Assembly (NCBI GenBank): GCA_913020435.1
Contig: CAJVZZ010000011.1
Location: forward strand, 36,573-100,572
Reading direction: 5' to 3'
Length of the DNA: 64,000 nucleotides
DNA from: an uncultured Flavobacteriales bacterium
GTDB lineage: Bacteria > Bacteroidota > Bacteroidia > Flavobacteriales_G > Salibacteraceae
Position numbers and translations under genes: made by a program. How positions within the stretch are numbered: position 1 is the stretch's first letter; each line of letters opens with the position of its first letter. Positions 44,693 to 51,773 of this stretch are shown here, piece after piece. The notes under the pieces are model-generated. The model was not told the origin of the DNA. It worked only from the letters and a program-made list of their open reading frames with translations, and did no database searches.

Positions 44693-45750
44693 TGAGTGTA
44701 AAAATCACAGCTATCGCGACACAATTGCCACCCTACTCTAGGACAACGGATGAAATAATCCCCTTCCTAAAAGTTTGGCTATCAGGCCAGGAAGAACGTT
44801 TTCAGCGTAAGGTCATTAAACTTTTTGAAAACGCGGGGGTAGAGAGGCGCTACTCTATTATGGATGCTGAAGAGGTCTTTAATAAAACCTCTTTTGAAGA
44901 CAAGAACGACATCTACAAACGGGAAACGATTAAGCTTGCAGAGGGCGCCTTAACTAAAGCACTAAACAATGCTCAGCTAAAAGCTACCGATATCGATTAC
45001 ATCATCACAGTAAGTTGCACGGGAATAATGATTCCTTCTGTTGATGCCTATCTAATCAATAAATTAGGTATGAATCAAGATATCGTAAGGCTACCAGTGA
45101 CCGAAATGGGCTGTGTAGCAGGAGTGTCGGGAATGATTTACGCTAAAAATTTCTTAAAAGCGAATCCAAATAAACGCGCTGCTGTAATTGCAGTGGAATC
45201 ACCAACTTCTACTTTCCAAATTGACGATTATTCGATGGTGAACATTGTAAGCGCGGCCATTTTTGGCGACGGTTGTGCCTGTACCATCCTTTCTTCTCAC
45301 GAAAATGAAGAAGGACCAGAGATTGTCGATGAGGCTATGTACCATTTTTATAACGCCGAACACATGATGGGTTTCGAGCTGAGAAACACGGGCCTACAAA
45401 TGGTTTTGGATAAAGAAGTACCTGAAAAAATTGCCGAGCATTTTCCAAAAATTGTGAACCCTTTTCTGGAACGCAACCAGCTTTCAATTGAAGACATAGA
45501 TCATTTAATTTTTCATCCAGGAGGCAAAAAAATTGTGCAAACCGTAGAAGAATTATTTGGTGCTATGGGTAAGAATATTGATAACACAAAAGCAGTACTC
45601 AAGGAATTTGGTAATATGTCTAGCGCAACGGTACTTTACGTACTCGAACGTTTTACAGAACAAGAACCGGCTCCTCAGAAGGGTGATTACGGATTAATGT
45701 TGAGTTTTGGACCCGGTTTTACTGCACAGCGGATACTATTGAAATGGTAA
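44692..45750 (+). CDS. Type III polyketide synthase (chalcone/stilbene synthase family)
   Basis: 352 residues. Condenses a starter with malonyl-CoA units and cyclises the product to a resorcinol, pyrone or phloroglucinol. The catalytic triad is complete: Cys141 (VTEMGCVAGVSG), His275 (IFHPGGKK) and Asn308 (FGNMSSATVLY), with spacing as in plant chalcone synthase. The final LSFGPGFTAQRILLKW is the usual C-terminal GFGPG loop. The neighbouring ACP, ketosynthase and dehydratase suggest a fatty-acyl starter delivered from a dedicated set. Starts on a TAATG overlap and ends 7 bases inside the SDR gene. The exact product cannot be predicted from the sequence. Confidence 0.93.
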   Translation: MSVKITAIATQLPPYSRTTDEIIPFLKVWLSGQEERFQRKVIKLFENAGVERRYSIMDAEEVFNKTSFEDKNDIYKRETIKLAEGALTKALNNAQLKATDIDYIITVSCTGIMIPSVDAYLINKLGMNQDIVRLPVTEMGCVAGVSGMIYAKNFLKANPNKRAAVIAVESPTSTFQIDDYSMVNIVSAAIFGDGCACTILSSHENEEGPEIVDEAMYHFYNAEHMMGFELRNTGLQMVLDKEVPEKIAEHFPKIVNPFLERNQLSIEDIDHLIFHPGGKKIVQTVEELFGAMGKNIDNTKAVLKEFGNMSSATVLYVLERFTEQEPAPQKGDYGLMLSFGPGFTAQRILLKW

Positions 45751-46532
45751 GAGAGTTTGAAGGAAATAACGAATGGGCTTTAATACTCGGATCCTCTAGT
45801 GGATTAGGGTTAGCTACGGCAAAAAAACTAGCCCAACACGGCCTAAACTTATGCCTGGTATATCGTGCTCGAAAAAGCGACAATGCGGGCATTCTGGAAC
45901 TGTTTCAGGCCATTGCTTCTAAACATCAGGTGGAGGTATTAGACTTCAATGTTGATATAGTGAAACCAGAAAATCGCGCGGTGGTTTTGGATAAATTAGC
46001 TGGAAAAGGTGCTGTTAAAGTCTTGGTGCACAGCATTGCAAAAGGAAACTTAAAACCAATGACTTCCGACGATTCCCGAGAACTACAAAATGACGATTTT
46101 CATTTGACTTTAGAAAACATGGCAATCAGTCTGTACGACTGGACAAAAGCCGTCTTCTCAAAACAACTGTTTGCTAATGATGCTCGAATCATTAGCTTTA
46201 CCAGTGAAGGAAATAAAAAAGCGTGGAAAAATTATGCGGCTGTTTCTACTGCAAAAGTTGCCTTAGAGGCAATTACCAGAAATATCGCATTGGAATTTGC
46301 TCCGCACGGTATTCGCGCCAATTGCATTGAAGCTGGGGTCACTGATACCGCCTCGTTACGAATGATTCCTGGTAACGAAAAGCTTATAGAGCATACCTTA
46401 AAACGAAATCCTTTTAAACGATTAACCACTCCTGAGGATGTCGCCAATGCTGTTTACTTGCTGTCTAAAGACGAAGCGCGATGGATAACAGGAACGATAA
46501 TTCCCGTTAATGGAGGAGAACATTTGAACTAA
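45744..46532 (+). CDS. Enoyl-ACP reductase-like SDR (FabI/FabL type)
   Basis: 262 residues. Rossmann motif LILGSSSGLGLATAKK (residues 14-29). The active-site pair is Tyr164-x6-Lys171 (NYAAVSTAK), the spacing typical of enoyl-ACP reductases rather than Tyr-x3-Lys of ketoreductases. The end ITGTIIPVNGG is the classical SDR C-terminal motif. It most likely reduces the enoyl intermediate made by the neighbouring dehydratase during chain building. The start overlaps the PKS stop by 7 bases and the stop overlaps the dehydratase start by TAATG. A FabL-like NADPH enzyme is the closest identity, by motif only. No dedicated ketoreductase is present, so that step would rely on FabG elsewhere. Confidence 0.82.
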   Translation: MVREFEGNNEWALILGSSSGLGLATAKKLAQHGLNLCLVYRARKSDNAGILELFQAIASKHQVEVLDFNVDIVKPENRAVVLDKLAGKGAVKVLVHSIAKGNLKPMTSDDSRELQNDDFHLTLENMAISLYDWTKAVFSKQLFANDARIISFTSEGNKKAWKNYAAVSTAKVALEAITRNIALEFAPHGIRANCIEAGVTDTASLRMIPGNEKLIEHTLKRNPFKRLTTPEDVANAVYLLSKDEARWITGTIIPVNGGEHLN

Positions 46533-46969
46533 TGAATTCTGAAGAAATTATATCATACCTGCCCTATAGTGCTCCGTTTTTGTTTGTAGACAAAATAGTA
46601 TCGGTAGGTGCAAAGTCAATTACAGGAACATTTCGATTCGATGAATCGTTAGATTTCTATAAAGGCCATTTCAAAGAAAACCCAGTAACTCCAGGTGTAA
46701 TTCTTACTGAGACAATGGCTCAAATTGGAGTTGTTTCTTTGGGAATCTATTTGGTTAAAACCGAAGGTGGTGACTTACAGCATGTACAGATCGTATTGAC
46801 CTCTTCTGAAGTTGATTTCTATAAACCGGTTTTTCCAAACGAAACCGTTACTGTTAAAAGCACCCAAGAATATTTTCGATTCAACAAACTCAAATGCTAC
46901 ATTGAATTGTTCAATGAAAAAGAAGAATTGGTTTGCCGTGGTAAAATAGCGGGAATGATTAAAAGCTAA
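46532..46969 (+). CDS. FabZ/FabA-like 3-hydroxyacyl-ACP dehydratase
   Basis: 145 residues, a hotdog-fold dehydratase. The conserved active site is HFKENPVTPGVILTETMAQIG, cut as HFKENPVTPGV and ILTETMAQIG, with catalytic His46 and Glu60 at the FabZ spacing (HFxxxPxxPGVxxxE). The rest follows the hotdog beta-sheet (VDKIVSVGAKSITGTF, SSEVDFYKPVFPNETVTV). Removes water from 3-hydroxyacyl-ACP to give the trans-2-enoyl form for the SDR gene. TAATG overlaps on both sides. It is distinct from the housekeeping fabZ that the genome must have elsewhere. Confidence 0.88.
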   Translation: MNSEEIISYLPYSAPFLFVDKIVSVGAKSITGTFRFDESLDFYKGHFKENPVTPGVILTETMAQIGVVSLGIYLVKTEGGDLQHVQIVLTSSEVDFYKPVFPNETVTVKSTQEYFRFNKLKCYIELFNEKEELVCRGKIAGMIKS

Positions 46970-48237
46970 TGGAAAACAGGGTTGTCATAACAGGAATGGG
47001 TGTTGTTGCGCCAAACGGCGTTGGTTTAGAAGCTTTTTCTAATGCAATCCAACACGGTCTTTCTGGAGTCAAGTTTTTTTCGAATTTAAAAGAATTGGGG
47101 TTTTCCTGCTGTATTGGTGGAATCCCAACGGTTTCAGAGGAATTAAAACGCGAATACTTCACAGAACTACAGCTTAAAAACTTCAACAGTTCAGGAATTC
47201 TATACGGCTGTATCGCAGGAATGGATGCTTGGAAAGATGCAGGATTGGCAATTTCTGAATCTGCTGATTTTGATAGCGGAACTGTGTTTGGCGCGGGAAC
47301 TTCGGGTATTGATAAATTTCGTGAAGCAATTTACAAGTTAGACGACGGCAAGGTGCGCCGACTAGGCAGTACGGTGGTTGCTCAAACTATGGCGAGCGGA
47401 GTAAGCGCATATCTCGGAGGTATTTTAGGGCTTGGAAACCAAGTAACTACCAATTCTTCAGCTTGCACGACAGGAACAGAAGCTATTTTAATGGGCTACG
47501 ACAGAATAAAAGCCGGTAAGGCTAAACGAATGCTTGTTGGCAGTACTAGCGACAATGGACCCTACGTTTGGGGTGGCTTTGACGCTATGCGGGTTTTGAC
47601 TTACAAACACAACGAAAGTCCAGAACAAGGGTCTCGACCTATGAGTGCGTCAGCATCAGGATTTGTACCGGGTAGTGGTGCTGGTGCAATGGTGTTAGAA
47701 TCTTTGGAAAGTGCGTTAGAACGAAACACAACTATTTATGCAGAAATATTAGGCGGAAATGTTAATTCTGGTGGGCAACGAAATGAAGGTTCTATGACTG
47801 CACCAAATTCAGACGCTGTCCAAAGATGCATTTCAGCTGCTATAAAAAATGCTAAAATTGAGCCTAAAGATATCGATGTCATTAACGGTCATTTAACGGC
47901 AACAAGTAAGGATTTTACAGAAATAAAAAACTGGTCAGAAGCTCTAGATTTAAAGGGAAGTAATTTCCCGTATATCAACTCGTTAAAGTCAATGATTGGC
48001 CATTGTTTATCCGCTTCTGGATCGATTGAAAGCGTTGCAAGTGTTTTGCAAATAAAAAAGGGTTTCATTTTTCAAAACAGCAATTGCGAAGACCTTAATG
48101 AAGAAATTACTAGTTTGGTTTCGAAAGAAAAGATCCCACAAAAAACAATTAAAAAAGACATAAACATAGTGGCAAAGGCTAGCTTTGGGTTCGGAGACGT
48201 AAACGGTTGCGTTATTTTTAAAAAATTTGATAGGTAA
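46969..48237 (+). CDS. Beta-ketoacyl-ACP synthase (FabF-like) of the PKS operon
   Basis: 422 residues. Thiolase-fold ketosynthase with catalytic Cys166 (TNSSACTTGTEAI), His308 (INGHLTATSKD) and His345 (SMIGHCLSASGS). Length and motifs are those of FabB/FabF. Elongates acyl-ACP with malonyl-ACP; as the only ketosynthase of the operon it would act iteratively. Chain-length factor and acyltransferase are absent, so malonyl-ACP must come from the host FabD. Overlaps the dehydratase and ACP genes by TAATG. It could alternatively make a specific beta-keto starter for the type III PKS. Confidence 0.9.
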   Translation: MENRVVITGMGVVAPNGVGLEAFSNAIQHGLSGVKFFSNLKELGFSCCIGGIPTVSEELKREYFTELQLKNFNSSGILYGCIAGMDAWKDAGLAISESADFDSGTVFGAGTSGIDKFREAIYKLDDGKVRRLGSTVVAQTMASGVSAYLGGILGLGNQVTTNSSACTTGTEAILMGYDRIKAGKAKRMLVGSTSDNGPYVWGGFDAMRVLTYKHNESPEQGSRPMSASASGFVPGSGAGAMVLESLESALERNTTIYAEILGGNVNSGGQRNEGSMTAPNSDAVQRCISAAIKNAKIEPKDIDVINGHLTATSKDFTEIKNWSEALDLKGSNFPYINSLKSMIGHCLSASGSIESVASVLQIKKGFIFQNSNCEDLNEEITSLVSKEKIPQKTIKKDINIVAKASFGFGDVNGCVIFKKFDR

Positions 48238-48494
48238 TGAGAACAAACGAACAAATGATATCCGACTTAAAGGAGATCGTAAAACCATACATTCAAAATC
48301 AACATGGGTTTGACAGCCTTACTGAAGAAACTGATTTCATCAATGACTTAAAAATTAACTCTGCAAATTTGGTTGATGTCGTTTTGGATATTGAGGACAA
48401 GTTCGATATTGAAATCGATAACGATTCCATGGACAAAATGCTCAACGTAAAAGCTGCTTTAGAAATTATTGAAACTAAGCTTTCGGAAAAATAG
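48237..48494 (+). CDS. Acyl carrier protein with NSA instead of DSL at the attachment site
   Basis: 85 residues, helical and acidic as in ACPs. The phosphopantetheine site is Ser42 in LKINSANLVDVVLDIEDKF, cut as LKINSANLVD and VVLDIEDKF. The typical motif is DSL; here Asn41 replaces Asp and Ala43 replaces Leu. The second-helix acid-rich part (DVVLDIEDKFDIEI) is intact. The operon brings its own phosphopantetheinyl transferase, which may be needed because of the unusual site. Starts on a TAATG overlap with the ketosynthase; 11 bases before the transferase. Confidence 0.85.
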   Translation: MRTNEQMISDLKEIVKPYIQNQHGFDSLTEETDFINDLKINSANLVDVVLDIEDKFDIEIDNDSMDKMLNVKAALEIIETKLSEK

Positions 48495-48505
48495 GTTTTC
48501 ACAAC

Positions 48506-49084
48506 TTGCAAAGAATAGGAAACGATATAGTTGATTTAAAGGTCGCCGCAACGGAAAGTAATTGGCAACGTAAAGGCTTTTTAAATAAAATATTCACAGC
48601 TAAAGAACAAGAATACATTCACAATTCCGACAATAAGTTCAATACCGTTTGGCGCTTGTGGAGTATGAAGGAAAGTGCTTACAAATTGTATATTCAACAA
48701 AATGCTGAGCGGTTTTTTAATCCTAAAAAATTAGAATGCACCATCTTTTCTGAAAATGATGGTCAGGTAATAATTGGAGCGTCTTCGTTTTCTACCTCAA
48801 CTAAAGGTAACGATAGTTTCATTTTTAGCACGGCATTAGTTGATAAATCAACTACTGTCATTTCGTGCGATTTTAAAATTAAACGTGGCACACAAAGCGA
48901 ACAAACTTATGACGCAATTATCCAATACTTCGCACAATTAACAGGCTCTAAATTAAGCAAACTCACTATCCATAAATCAACGAATCACATTCCATATTTA
49001 TATTTCAGAAACAAACAACTTCCATGGTCAATCTCCCTATCACACCATGGAACCTTCGGTGCCTTTTCATTAATCAAAAATTAA
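48506..49084 (+). CDS. 4'-phosphopantetheinyl transferase
   Basis: 192 residues from a TTG start at 48506; no in-frame ATG lies between the ACP stop and this point. Transfers phosphopantetheine from CoA to the carrier serine of the neighbouring ACP. Motifs: RIGNDIVDL near the N-terminus (metal-binding Asp), WRLWSMKESAYK (the conserved W-x2-KEAxxK region, here KESAYK) and SLSHHGTFGAF at the end. Length suggests a Sfp/HetI-like half-size or AcpS-like enzyme with extended C-terminus. It is probably dedicated to the operon. Precedes the membrane protein by one base. Confidence 0.88.
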   Translation: MQRIGNDIVDLKVAATESNWQRKGFLNKIFTAKEQEYIHNSDNKFNTVWRLWSMKESAYKLYIQQNAERFFNPKKLECTIFSENDGQVIIGASSFSTSTKGNDSFIFSTALVDKSTTVISCDFKIKRGTQSEQTYDAIIQYFAQLTGSKLSKLTIHKSTNHIPYLYFRNKQLPWSISLSHHGTFGAFSLIKN

Positions 49085-49085
49085 A

Positions 49086-49523
49086 ATGATTCAAGAATTT
49101 ATAGTCTACGCAAAACAAAAGCTCAACGTTGATAAGCGACTCGTTGCCATATATCTCATTATCTACTTTTCTTGGGGAATGGGTATGGATAAATTTGGGA
49201 CGATAATGGAAATTGCCCGATTTACCTATTGGTGGCAAGTAATTACGGTATACTCGTTATACATGGTTCCTTTTTCACTTATTCTACGTGGCCTGCCCTT
49301 TCATCAGCAATATGCATATGGCTTGGTAACTATGTGTCTTCTTGAGTTTGGGGGTTACTTATTGGGAAGCTCATACGCCTATCCCGATAATTTAATGGAC
49401 CAATACCTCAACATTCGCAATTTCAGCCTAGGAATGGCCTTGTTTTTTGCGCTCTATTATCCTGCTGGGAACTGGATAGTTGGAAAAGTATACTTTATGC
49501 TCTTTAAAAAAGACGCAGCATAA
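49086..49523 (+). CDS. Small membrane protein of the PKS operon
   Basis: 145 residues with four transmembrane helices (about 19-38, 54-72, 76-96 and 115-135). No known motif; WGMGMDKFGTIMEIA and LEFGGYLLGSSYAYPDN are the most distinctive parts. It sits between the phosphopantetheinyl transferase and the second methyltransferase, overlapping the latter by one base, so it must be expressed with the pathway. Possible roles are membrane anchoring of the lipid intermediate or export; both are guesses. Confidence 0.78.
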   Translation: MIQEFIVYAKQKLNVDKRLVAIYLIIYFSWGMGMDKFGTIMEIARFTYWWQVITVYSLYMVPFSLILRGLPFHQQYAYGLVTMCLLEFGGYLLGSSYAYPDNLMDQYLNIRNFSLGMALFFALYYPAGNWIVGKVYFMLFKKDAA

Positions 49524-50245
49524 TGCTCAAGCTACGCAGTATCGAAAAAGAACAACTCGATAACCTACAAACAAGTGGAACCGAACTCACCAAAACGCTC
49601 GAGGGGCTTTCTATCATCAATCGGTTTCTAGGAAATACGAACGCAACCTTCTCTGCAGTTAAACCGATTCTAATTTCATCTGAAACTTCGCTTACGATTA
49701 TAGATTTAGGATGTGGAGGAGGAGACAATCTGAGAAAAATAGCCCGTTGGTGTTCTCAAAAAAATATACGCGTTCGCTTAATTGGCATTGACGGAAATTT
49801 AAATATTCTAGATTATGCTTTAGATAAAAACACAAGTTCACTTGCTGTTGAATATGTTCAGGCAGACATCCTATCCAACGAGTTTAATCTTCCTTACTGC
49901 GACATTCTAATAAGCAGTCACTTTGTTTATCATTTTACCGATAGTGATCTTGTCCAGTTTTTGAAAAAGTCTAAACCACGCATAAAACAACACCTAATCT
50001 TTAGTGAATTGGAAAGGAGTCATTTAGCGTTTTCGCTGTTCAATGCTGTTTCCATATTTATGCCTTTTACTAAAATGGTAAGACAAGATGGAAAACGGGC
50101 AATAGAACGCGCTTTTAAAAAACCAGAACTGGATTCTATTTTAATAAAAGCTGGCTTTGGTAATTATCGAATGACTCGAAAATGGGCATTTCGATTGTTG
50201 ATTTCAATAGATTATACTTCTTTAAAATCACCTAAAACTTTCTAA
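49523..50245 (+). CDS. SAM-dependent methyltransferase (second of two paralogues in the PKS operon)
   Basis: 240 residues, paralogue of the 43988 product: the N-terminal TKTLEGLSIINRFLGN matches its counterpart. Motif I is IIDLGCGGGDNLRKIARW, with LIGIDGNLNILDYALD and a middle motif CDILISSHFVYHF. A hydrophobic segment near residue 175 (FSLFNAVSIFMPF) again suggests a lipid substrate. Two related methyltransferases at the two ends of one operon imply two methylations, possibly on different ring positions. Last gene of the operon; its 3' end overlaps the convergent 352-residue gene by 14 bases. Confidence 0.87.
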   Translation: MLKLRSIEKEQLDNLQTSGTELTKTLEGLSIINRFLGNTNATFSAVKPILISSETSLTIIDLGCGGGDNLRKIARWCSQKNIRVRLIGIDGNLNILDYALDKNTSSLAVEYVQADILSNEFNLPYCDILISSHFVYHFTDSDLVQFLKKSKPRIKQHLIFSELERSHLAFSLFNAVSIFMPFTKMVRQDGKRAIERAFKKPELDSILIKAGFGNYRMTRKWAFRLLISIDYTSLKSPKTF

Positions 50246-51290
50246 ACCAAGCGAAACGTGGAATTGGAACAGGGATAATTTGAAGAGGATTTAGACCTGC
50301 ACGAGATGCTACAAATGAAAAACCAAACTGGAAAGCTGCATCATCCTTTTTCTGAAATCGAAGACCAGGAGTAAGCAACAAACCAAAATCTGCTAATGTG
50401 CTACCAAAAACCACAGAATCAAACACAAAACTTGCTTTTTTACCTATTTGCACAATCCCCCCAACAGAGCCAAGGACCGCGCCTCCCGAATTATTGTCAG
50501 CCCACACCTGTCCATAGCCGAGTGCGAAATTTATGTTTCTTCTCCTGTTTCCTTTGGTATAAGTTGCAAAAGGTAACACTCCAAGGTTAAAACCAAGATC
50601 ATTAATAAGTGATGGCCAACCCAAGTTTCCAATAAGGACACCGTAACCGAAACTACTTTCCTCTGTCAATTCGTGTACTGATTTTATTGTCACTATTAAC
50701 GGCACAGCAACCCAAGATGTAATTATACCAACCGTTACATTATCTGCAACTCCGAACTGAATATCTGGCCCTATCAATGTATACTTCACATAACTCTCAC
50801 CTCTCTTTATGGATAATGCGTTGGTTGTACCAAAGTACCTAGTAGCAAATACTTGATTAGGTTGATAATCTCCACTTATATTAAAATTACTATCATCTAA
50901 TTCTTTTATTTCCTTTATTTGAAACTTAGGTATGGTGATTTTTCCAAGATCACGAGTTTCAATAGTTACCTCTTTATCATCGTTTTTAATGATTGTCCCA
51001 ACAAACTCTCCTCCATTGAAGGTGGTAATTACAAATTGCGCTGACGTTATAGCACTACCCTCCAAGATTTCACTTATCTGATATTTAGGAATGGCAACCT
51101 TACCTAGGTTCAAGGTTTCAATAACAACCTCCTTATCATCGTTTTTAATGATTTTTCCAACAAACTGACCTCCATCTACCGTGTATATAGTAGATTTTTT
51201 AGTTGATGTAGTATCTGCATATTCAAAATCTTGCGCACCTAATGAAACACTGAATATCAAGCAAAAAACAAGTGTTGCTATTTTAAACAT
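50232..51290 (-). CDS. Secreted protein with an internal duplication and barrel-like C-terminus
   Basis: 352 residues. Signal peptide MFKIATLVFCLIFSVSLGAQ. Residues about 32-77 and 82-127 are two copies of one unit: VDGGQFVGKIIKNDDKEVVI and FNGGEFVGTIIKNDDKEVTI, each followed by ETxxLGKxxIPKxQIxEI. Such units resemble small beta-barrel PRC- or Sm-like folds. The last 210 residues are strand-rich with Gly/aromatic repeats (FGYGVLIGNLGWP, FALGYGQVWADN) and end in RFAWFRKF, suggesting an outer-membrane barrel. No family recognised with certainty. DNA repeats at the duplication are clearly visible (GTTTTTAATGATT in both). Convergent with the PKS operon and probably not part of it. Confidence 0.78.
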   Translation of the reverse strand: MFKIATLVFCLIFSVSLGAQDFEYADTTSTKKSTIYTVDGGQFVGKIIKNDDKEVVIETLNLGKVAIPKYQISEILEGSAITSAQFVITTFNGGEFVGTIIKNDDKEVTIETRDLGKITIPKFQIKEIKELDDSNFNISGDYQPNQVFATRYFGTTNALSIKRGESYVKYTLIGPDIQFGVADNVTVGIITSWVAVPLIVTIKSVHELTEESSFGYGVLIGNLGWPSLINDLGFNLGVLPFATYTKGNRRRNINFALGYGQVWADNNSGGAVLGSVGGIVQIGKKASFVFDSVVFGSTLADFGLLLTPGLRFQKKDDAAFQFGFSFVASRAGLNPLQIIPVPIPRFAWFRKF

Positions 51291-51757
51291 AACATGAAAA
51301 GTTAAGGATTAGGCAATACAATTAATTACAAAACTATACTAATTAAAATATCCAATATAATTATGATCAAGAGCTAATATCATAACGGTTGATCTTATAG
51401 AGGAAGGTTTAATTCGTTAGAAGTCACCCTAAAGTCTATTGCCATTAGAAAACAGTGCTGCTTTACTATCGGAATTAAGCGTAGTCTATTAATGTCAAAC
51501 CGGTACGTTTAGGGTTCGCCTTCTTTGCGAAACTCCACTATTGAATGTTGATTTCACTAGTGAACGGAGACAATACGGTGGCAGGTGAGCCTGTTAATTT
51601 GGGACTTCTAACTGCGTAACCTTAAAGTATCATGCTACAGAGGCATTCGTTTTCAAATCCATAAATACAGCACTTACGGGCCTGGGTTTCAATTCTACCT
51701 TAAGGTGGAATAAAAACTACGCGCTTATTATAGTGCTAAAAACCAGCACTTTATAAT
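51291..51757. other. Gap with a possible gene remnant and a weak hairpin
   Basis: 467 bases without a clear gene. On the plus strand an open stretch from 51598 to a stop at 51754-51756 reads like protein (LKYHATEAFVFKSINTAL, then STLRWNKNYALI) but has no start or homologue I can name; it may be a decayed end of a gene or chance. A hairpin (AGTGCT/AGCACT) near 51731-51750 lies downstream of mnmG on the minus strand and could act as its terminator, but the T content is low. Confidence 0.35.
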
Positions 51758-51773
51758 TGTTTCACGTGAAACG
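51758..51773. other. parS-like ParB-binding site (downstream of mnmG)
   Basis: TGTTTCACGTGAAACG matches 15 of 16 bases of the bacterial parS consensus TGTTTCACGTGAAACA, one of the most conserved chromosome-segregation sites. It abuts the mnmG stop codon. Together with the site at 53657 it marks this region as a likely ParB-loading, origin-proximal segment; parAB themselves are not in the window. Confidence 0.82.

Noticed and set aside
48007..48288. Antisense frames over the end of the ketosynthase and ACP start
   Set aside because: They are shadows of the operon genes, whose active sites and overlaps are well supported.
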